A stretch of DNA of 64,000 nt, taken from assembly GCA_020638735.1 (NCBI GenBank), contig JACKHZ010000008.1:558001-622000 (forward strand), written 5' to 3'. The translations under genes and the position numbers were made by a program. This document shows, piece by piece, positions 59,008-64,000 of this stretch. Origin of the DNA: Planctomycetota bacterium (lineage in GTDB: Bacteria; Planctomycetota; UBA1135; UBA2386). Every line of letters begins with the position of its first letter. Positions within the stretch are counted from its first letter, which is position 1. The notes beneath the pieces were generated by a model. That model was given only the letters and a program-made list of their open reading frames with translations, did not search any database and was not told the DNA's origin.

Positions 59008-61047
59008 CGCGCATGGCTGCTCACGGCGGTGCTTCTCACGGCGATGTTCACCGAGGGTCCGGCACAGTCCCCGAACGTGCCCCGCTTCGGCGACGGCGAC
59101 GTCGATCGACTGGCGTGTCGTATCGTCGATCAAGGCGGTCAACGGGAGAACGGCTCGTGGCTGGTCGTCGAGGTCGAGAATCGCGGCGCGGTCGCCGCCG
59201 AGCCGGTGGTGTTCGCGATCGCGCCGAGCGGTCGCGATCGCGCGACGGGCGACGAACGACGCACTTCGCGCGGCCGCCTGCCGGACCTGCGCCGCTTCGG
59301 CCGACCGGTCGCGCCCGGTCAGAAGCAGCGCTTCTGGCTGCGGACCTCGGTGCCGGGCGATCGCAAGAAGCTGCAGGCGCGCGTCGTCGAGGCCTGCTTC
59401 CACGACGGCCCGCCGGTGCCGGAGCCGGCAGGTCTGGTGGGCGCGATCGACCACGTGCAGCGCGAGTCGATGATCGGCACCTTTCCGGTGCCGCTCGTGA
59501 AGCTGCACAACCCGCTGGACCGCGACCTGGACGTGCTGATGCTGGTGACGCTGAGTCAGCCGCGCGACGGCGTGGAGCTGTTCGGCGCGCGCATCGCCGC
59601 CGGCAAGACGCTCGACTGGGTGCTCTGGTCGGTGCCGTACGAGACGCCGTTCCTCGACACCGACGGCGCCCCTGCCGGGCCGGTTCGCGCGACGAAGATC
59701 GACGTCGTCGACTGGCTGCTGGTCGGCGATCCCGACGCCGACGCGGGCGCGCGTCGGTTCGCCGCCGCCTACGAGCCGTGGCTGCGCTGGGCCGAGCCGC
59801 GACCGACCGTGCAGGGCAGCTTCGAGCTGCGCGGACGCCAGCTGCGGGTCAACTCGACCGAGTACGACCCGCTCGCCGCGTCGGGCGGCTTCACGCTGCA
59901 TCCCGACGGCAAGCTGGTGCTGGAGGCGAGCGGCACCACCGGCGACGCGGAGCAGGCGCTGCGCGCAGCGTTCGCCGACCTGCTGCGCAAGTCGACCGAC
60001 GAGGTGCTGAAGGGCAACCGCTGCCTGCCGATCACCGCCGACCGCGTCGAGCTGCACGGCGCCGGCTTCACCGCCGAGGGCCCGTCGCCGTTCGCCGCCG
60101 GCCACGGCGCCAGCGCCGGCGGCGGCGAACGCATGTGGTACGAGCTTGGCGGCGGCCAGATCGTCGGCTGCGGCTGGGGCCCGCACCGCTGGCAGCGCTG
60201 GCAGACGCTCGACGTCGGCAACGGCTACCTCGTGGCGCGGCGCGAACAGGAGGACGGCAAGGTGTTCGAGCAGTTCTCCTGGGCGCAGATCGACGGCCGC
60301 TGGATGCCGGTGGCCTGGCAGAGCTCGACGACCTACGGCGCGCAGCTGTTCCGCGACGTCTCGCTGCACCTCGCGGACCTGCGCGTCACCGGCGCCGTGG
60401 CGGCCCCGGTCGCGGCCCCCGCCGGCGATGGCGTCGACGCGCTGCGGGCGCTGTGGGACGGCGCTCCGCACGTCGCCACCGCGCCGCTCGAACTCACCGC
60501 CCAGGTCGAGGTCCGCACGCCGGGCACCGACTGGGTCTGGGCCGGCAACAAGAAGGTCGAAGGCACCCTGCACCTGCGCGGCATCGGCCGCTCGTGCCGC
60601 CAGCTGACGCTCGACACCGGCGGCCGCCTCGGCGAAGAGGCCGAGCACACGCTCGCGGCGGCGATCTTCGACCGCTTCGGCATCTGGTTCGCCCGCGACT
60701 TCAACGACCGCCCCGCGTTCGACGAGCTGTTCGACGGCACGCGCATCGACGCCGCCGACCCGGGTGGCGTGTTCCACGTGCACGACGGGCCGGTCTTGGC
60801 GGTGCACGCCAAGGGCGATCGCATCGTGCGGGTGATCTACCGCAACGGCCGCGACCTCACGTTCACGCACGGCAAGCTCGGCGCCCTCGAGGTGGTCACC
60901 ACCGCGCGAGACCACATCGGCACGACCAAGGTCACGCTGCAGGTGGTCGACGGCCACCTGTTGCCGGCCAGGCTGCACTTCGAGCACATCTACGACCGCG
61001 AGTGGGGCCCCGAGACGATCACGCTGCGCAACCTGAAGGTCCACTGA
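59005..61047 (+). CDS. Large secreted protein, function unknown
   Basis: The 680-residue protein has a signal peptide (MRAWLLTAVLLTAMFTEGPA, then Q). I do not recognise the family. The first 240 residues are beta-rich (SWLVVEVENRGAVAAEPVVF, then FWLRTSVPGDRKKLQARVVE), like immunoglobulin-type modules. The middle and C-terminal parts contain two similar stretches: FADLLRKSTDEVLKGN with GGGERMWYELGGGQIVGCGW, and FDRFGIWFARDF with VLAVHAKGDRIVRVIYRNGR. This hints at duplicated lipoprotein-localisation-like folds (compare the outer-membrane lipoprotein carrier shape). The C-terminus reads FEHIYDREWGPETITLRNLK. It stands alone before hsp20. Confidence 0.75.
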   Translation: MRAWLLTAVLLTAMFTEGPAQSPNVPRFGDGDVDRLACRIVDQGGQRENGSWLVVEVENRGAVAAEPVVFAIAPSGRDRATGDERRTSRGRLPDLRRFGRPVAPGQKQRFWLRTSVPGDRKKLQARVVEACFHDGPPVPEPAGLVGAIDHVQRESMIGTFPVPLVKLHNPLDRDLDVLMLVTLSQPRDGVELFGARIAAGKTLDWVLWSVPYETPFLDTDGAPAGPVRATKIDVVDWLLVGDPDADAGARRFAAAYEPWLRWAEPRPTVQGSFELRGRQLRVNSTEYDPLAASGGFTLHPDGKLVLEASGTTGDAEQALRAAFADLLRKSTDEVLKGNRCLPITADRVELHGAGFTAEGPSPFAAGHGASAGGGERMWYELGGGQIVGCGWGPHRWQRWQTLDVGNGYLVARREQEDGKVFEQFSWAQIDGRWMPVAWQSSTTYGAQLFRDVSLHLADLRVTGAVAAPVAAPAGDGVDALRALWDGAPHVATAPLELTAQVEVRTPGTDWVWAGNKKVEGTLHLRGIGRSCRQLTLDTGGRLGEEAEHTLAAAIFDRFGIWFARDFNDRPAFDELFDGTRIDAADPGGVFHVHDGPVLAVHAKGDRIVRVIYRNGRDLTFTHGKLGALEVVTTARDHIGTTKVTLQVVDGHLLPARLHFEHIYDREWGPETITLRNLKVH

Positions 61048-61098
61048 TCCCGACCGCGCTGCCCACTGCGGCCACTGCTCGGAGCGGCGCGCGCCGCC

Positions 61099-61174
61099 GA
61101 TAATGACGGGGTCGTGGGAGCAAGGCGCCTCACGCCCGACGACCCGCGACGCGTCCCCTACCAAGGAGGTTGCC
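61099..61174 (+). promoter_or_regulatory. hsp20 promoter and 5' leader with possible RNA thermometer
   Basis: GATAAT (61099-61104) is a good -10 box and predicts a leader of about 64 bases. In that leader GGCGCCTC (61124-61131) can pair with GAGGTTGCC (61166-61174) with one bulged base. This covers the Shine-Dalgarno AAGGAGG (61163-61169) up to the start codon. Heat would melt such a hairpin and expose the site. Pairing was found by eye, not by folding. Confidence 0.42.
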
Positions 61175-61624
61175 ATGAGGTTGCCGACGCTGCTCCGCCG
61201 GCGTCGCACGGATCTGGTGCAGGATCCGTTCGAGCGCTGGATGCGCGAGATGTTCGAAGGCGATGCGACCAACGAAGCCGCGGAAGCGCGCTTCCTGCCG
61301 GTCGCCAACGTCGCCGAGACCGACAAGGAATGGCTCGTCACGCTCGAGCTGCCGGGCATGGACGAGAAGGAGATCGACGTGCGGCTGCACGGCACGCAGC
61401 TGGTGGTCAGCGGTGAGCGCAAGCACGAACAGACCACCAAGGAGAAGCAGTACCACCGCATCGAGACGAGCTACGGCATGTTCGAACGCCGCTTCGAGCT
61501 GCCGCCCGAGGTGCGCGCCGAACCCGACGCGGTACGCGCCACCTTCCACAAGGGGCTGCTCGAGATCCACGTGCAGAAGCGGGAGGCGAAGCCGATGGCC
61601 CGCATCCCGGTGCGCGGGGAGTGA
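61175..61624 (+). CDS. Hsp20 small heat-shock protein
   Basis: The 149-residue alpha-crystallin-type chaperone has the domain start ARFLPVANVAETDKEWLVTL, the central ELPGMDEKEIDVRLHGTQLV and SGERKHEQTTKEKQYHRIE. It also has FERRFELPPEVRAEPDAVRA and the conserved GLLEIHVQKREAKP. It holds unfolded proteins as an oligomer without ATP. The ATG at 61175 lies four bases after a perfect Shine-Dalgarno site. An in-frame ATG at 61103 overlaps the -10 box and would lie outside the transcript. The gene stands alone and converges on a sugar dehydrogenase gene. Confidence 0.93.
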   Translation: MRLPTLLRRRRTDLVQDPFERWMREMFEGDATNEAAEARFLPVANVAETDKEWLVTLELPGMDEKEIDVRLHGTQLVVSGERKHEQTTKEKQYHRIETSYGMFERRFELPPEVRAEPDAVRATFHKGLLEIHVQKREAKPMARIPVRGE

Positions 61625-61637
61625 GGTGGTCGAATGA

Positions 61638-61670
61638 CCGCCGCGGGTCGTGCGACACGGCCCGCGGCGG
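61638..61670. terminator. Strong hairpin between hsp20 and the convergent dehydrogenase gene
   Basis: CCGCCGCGGG (61638-61647) pairs perfectly with CCCGCGGCGG (61661-61670). A T-G pair and an inner CGTG/CACG extend the stem to about 15 bp around a CGA triloop. It fills the 49-base gap between two stop codons and has no U tract on either strand. Confidence 0.55.
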
Positions 61671-61673
61671 ACA

Positions 61674-62930
61674 TCACTCGGCGCGCAGCCGGAACACGCG
61701 CCCCTGCGGCTTCTGCGTGAAGCAGGTCATCAGCAGCTCGCCGTCCGGCTCCTCGGCGAAGCTCGACGGCTGGAACGGCGCGTTGGCCAACGTGAGGACG
61801 TGGGCCGCCGCGTCGCCGTCGCCGCGTCGGCACGCCCACATGCGCCGCGTCTGGAAGTCGCCGTAGACGTAGAAGCCGCGCAGCGCCGGGATCGCCGCGC
61901 CGCGGTAGACGTGCCCGCCGGTGATCGACAGGCCGTCGCGGTGCGGGTAGCTGGTGATCGGGGGAATCGGGTCGGCCGGCGTCGGCAGCTTGCTGCGGCG
62001 CAGCTCGAACTCCTCGTCGGCCTCGAAGCTGTTCCAGCCGTAGAAGCCGCCCTTCTGCAGCACGTCGACCTCCTCGATGCGGTTCTGGCCGACGTCGCCG
62101 GCCCACAGCTCGCCGGTCTCGCGATCGAAGGCCATGCGCCAGACGTTGCGCAGTCCGTAGCACCAGATCTCGCCGCGCGCGCCGTCCTGGCCGACGAACG
62201 GGTTGTCGGCCGGGATCGTGTACTGCTGCTCGCGCGTCGCGCCGCGCACGTCGATGCGCAGCACCTTGCCGAGCAGCATCTGCAGCGACTCGGCGTTGCC
62301 GAACGGGTCGTTGGCCGCGCCGCCGTCGCCGAGCGCGATGTAGAGCATGCCATCCGGGCCGAACAGGATCGTGCCCGCGTTGTGGTTGCCGAACGGCTCG
62401 AACACCTCGAGCAGGCGCAGCTCGCTGCCCGGGTCCGCGATGCGCACGCCGTCGACCTCGCGTGTGGCGTAGCGGGCGATCACCGACTGGCGGTCGCTCT
62501 TCTGCTCGCCGCGCGCCATCGGCTCCGTGCGCGCCTCGATCTTCTCCGTCCAGTAGGCGTAGACGAAGCCGTTGGCGGCGTAGGCCGGGTCGAACTGGAA
62601 GCCGAGCAGCCCCTCCTCGAAGTGCCCCATGAAGACCTGGTCCGACAGGTCGAGGAACACCTGGCGGTCGGCGCGGTCGGCGGCGCGCGGCACGCGCAGC
62701 ACCTGACCGGTCTGCGTCACGACGTAGGCGGAGTCGGCGTCGGTCGCGGTGAAGGCGACGAACACCGGCAGCGGGAAGGGTTCCTGCGCCGGGAACGCGT
62801 CCTCGTAGGTCAGCTTCGGCCCGGCCTGCGGCGCCGGCGGCTCGCCTTCCTGCGCGCAGAGCGGCGCCAGCGACATGGCGAGACAGAGCAGGAGCGGGAA
62901 CGGAGAAGAGGTCGGGTGGAGCGCGTTCAT
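61674..62930 (-). CDS. Secreted PQQ-dependent sugar dehydrogenase (glucose/sorbosone type)
   Basis: The 418-residue protein has a signal peptide (MNALHPTSSPFPLLLCLAMS, then LAPLCAQ). A six-bladed propeller of the soluble glucose/sorbosone dehydrogenase family follows. Recognisable blades are EEGLLGFQFDPAYAANGFVY, NHNAGTILFGPDGMLYIALG with DGGAANDPFGNAESL, QMLLGKVLRIDVRG, IWCYGLRNVWRMAFD and ELWAGDVGQNRIEEVDV, then the FYGWN segment. It should oxidise aldose sugars or related alcohols in the periplasm using PQQ; some family members have other roles. It is divergent from the next secreted protein gene. Confidence 0.9.
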   Translation of the reverse strand: MNALHPTSSPFPLLLCLAMSLAPLCAQEGEPPAPQAGPKLTYEDAFPAQEPFPLPVFVAFTATDADSAYVVTQTGQVLRVPRAADRADRQVFLDLSDQVFMGHFEEGLLGFQFDPAYAANGFVYAYWTEKIEARTEPMARGEQKSDRQSVIARYATREVDGVRIADPGSELRLLEVFEPFGNHNAGTILFGPDGMLYIALGDGGAANDPFGNAESLQMLLGKVLRIDVRGATREQQYTIPADNPFVGQDGARGEIWCYGLRNVWRMAFDRETGELWAGDVGQNRIEEVDVLQKGGFYGWNSFEADEEFELRRSKLPTPADPIPPITSYPHRDGLSITGGHVYRGAAIPALRGFYVYGDFQTRRMWACRRGDGDAAAHVLTLANAPFQPSSFAEEPDGELLMTCFTQKPQGRVFRLRAE

Positions 62931-63043
62931 GCCGGATCGGAGCAGGGGTGGGCATCATGCCGCGGGGCAGGTGGCGCGCACCAGCCGCGAGGGCGATGAT
63001 GCCGATGCCCCCAGTTCCCCGAGGAGTCGCCGCAGAGGAACCG

Positions 63044-64000
63044 ATGCCCGAGCCCCGCCGCAGCTTGTCCGTTTCGCTCGTCGCCGCGCTGACCCTGAGC
63101 GCCGCCGCGGCCCAGGAGCCGACACCCGCCGCGCCGCGCAGCGTCGCGCCGTTCGGCGCGCAGGTGGAATGCCGCGTGCTACACGACCAGGACGGCGCCG
63201 CCGCCGCCAGGCGCACGCTGTGGGTCGCCTACCACGACGACGCAGGGCCGCTGCGCGACCACGCGCAGCTGCTCGCCGACCTGATGCTGAAGCACCGCGA
63301 GGCCGGCGTCGCGATCGGCGTGCTGCTGCCGACCGAGGCGGCCACCCGCCTCGCGGCGCAGCACCCGGGCTTCGTGGTCGCCTCCTGCGACGCCGAGCTG
63401 CAGCCGGACGTGGCCCTGGTCGTCGGCTGCCACGGCGTCGACGACGCGCAGTGGTCCACGACCTCGCTCGACGGCGCGATCGACCTGTTGGCGATGCTCG
63501 ACGGCGATACGCAGGCGTTCACCGAGGCCGAGGGCACGCTGCAGAACCTGCTCGGCAACGTCGCCGACGGCACCGGCGACTTCGGCCCGTGGGTCGAACA
63601 GTGCCTGAAGTCGTGGCCGCACTCGGGCCGTGCGCGCGCCTGCGCGGCGCTGTACCGCTGGTGGTGCAAGGGCGACGTCGCCGGCGCCGCGCAGCTCGTC
63701 GACGAAGGCCTGAAGGCGCTGGCCGACGACCCGGTGGCGACGACGACGTTCGTCGACCTGGTGCAGCGCGGTGACCGCTTCGACCCCGAGGTGGCGAAGA
63801 AGCTGGCGATGGCGATGGCGCCCGCCGCCGCCGCCGCGCCCGACGGCCGCTTCACGCAGCTCGTCTACCTGCGCGCGCTGCTGCGCGCCGGCCAGGACCG
63901 GCTCGCCGGTCGCCTCGCCGCGACGCTGCCGAAGAAGCTCGACCAGCGCCCCTACGAGCTGCTGGTGCTCGCCGAGACGCTGACCGACCTGAGCGCCGGC
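63044..64000 (+). CDS. Secreted protein, N-terminal part, function unknown
   Basis: The gene runs off the right edge, so only 319 codons are visible. It has a signal peptide (MPEPRRSLSVSLVAALTLSA, then AAAQ). A thioredoxin-like or ribose-binding-like alpha/beta segment follows, LWVAYHDDAGPLRDHAQLLA and AGVAIGVLLPTEAATRLAAQ, and then Ala/Leu-rich helical repeats (ACAALYRWWCKGDVAGAAQL, FTQLVYLRALLRAGQDRLAG) that look like TPR-type units. A role cannot be assigned. AGAGGAA lies four bases before the ATG, a fair Shine-Dalgarno site. Confidence 0.75.
   Translation, partial: MPEPRRSLSVSLVAALTLSAAAAQEPTPAAPRSVAPFGAQVECRVLHDQDGAAAARRTLWVAYHDDAGPLRDHAQLLADLMLKHREAGVAIGVLLPTEAATRLAAQHPGFVVASCDAELQPDVALVVGCHGVDDAQWSTTSLDGAIDLLAMLDGDTQAFTEAEGTLQNLLGNVADGTGDFGPWVEQCLKSWPHSGRARACAALYRWWCKGDVAGAAQLVDEGLKALADDPVATTTFVDLVQRGDRFDPEVAKKLAMAMAPAAAAAPDGRFTQLVYLRALLRAGQDRLAGRLAATLPKKLDQRPYELLVLAETLTDLSAG

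Noticed and set aside
62951..63003. Inverted repeat GGCATCAT / ATGATGCC between the divergent dehydrogenase and last gene
   Set aside because: The arms are 37 bases apart and not placed at a -10 box, so neither an operator nor a hairpin is convincing.

Overview
The window is bacterial chromosomal DNA of very high GC content (by eye around 70% or more), densely packed with about 60 genes. I see no rRNA, tRNA, transposon, prophage or CRISPR array. The protein mix points to a marine or soil planctomycete (Planctomycetota). There are many secreted proteins and lipoproteins of unknown function, a TIGR02996-type leucine-rich-repeat protein, and terpenoid-cyclase-like toroid proteins. There is also a MauG-type di-haem protein and a DUF1080-like module, and two unrelated secreted proteins share a C-terminal domain of the planctomycete kind. 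The lineage call is an inference from gene content; no marker gene is present to prove it.

Layout. 1-8 kb: end of a lipoprotein gene, an orphan LRR fragment, a duplicated-domain secreted protein, an SDR oxidoreductase, a secreted toroid protein, a DUF4384-like protein, a leftward SirB2-like / aminotransferase / gmhA run, and a glycerophosphodiesterase. 8-11 kb: a leftward regulatory cassette of a kinase-like protein, an ECF-type sigma factor, a zinc-finger/TPR protein and a small secreted protein. 11-20 kb: a DUF1080-like secreted protein, queG, a small zinc-ribbon protein, pruA, a carboxypeptidase-regulatory-domain protein and a translationally coupled UPF1-like helicase. 20-30 kb: a YdeI-like protein, a di-haem peroxidase, thiE, queA, lipoproteins, a glycosyltransferase/DUF2304/DinB operon and a hybrid histidine kinase. 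30-40 kb: an rRNA-methyltransferase operon (radical SAM, rlmH, RsmB-like), an esterase/DUF3050 pair, rhlE with a coupled leader ORF, an HD-GYP protein and a PQQ-like propeller. 40-50 kb: a carbohydrate-active stretch with GH127 and GH43 enzymes, a beta-helix lipoprotein, an ExbD-like/toroid fusion and a large secreted propeller-like protein. 50-64 kb: a dicarboxylate/amino-acid symporter, a sialidase-fold protein, paired membrane proteins, the LRR protein, an ArsR/SRPBCC operon, waaG, a DUF2459 lipoprotein, hsp20, a PQQ-type sugar dehydrogenase and the start of a secreted protein.

How it works together. gmhA and waaG imply a heptose-containing LPS core. queA and queG are two late steps of queuosine synthesis, placed apart. 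The GH127/GH43 neighbourhood implies breakdown of arabinose- or xylose-containing glycans.

The strongest window-wide signal is in the DNA between genes. At least fourteen first genes have a TANNNT -10 box ending 6-10 bases before the start codon and no Shine-Dalgarno sequence, as expected for leaderless mRNAs. Genes inside operons start by ATGA-type overlaps or strong Shine-Dalgarno sites. Other candidates worth testing are an SD-sequestering hairpin before hsp20, a leader ORF coupled to rhlE, and several strong hairpins without a U tract at the ends of convergent genes.
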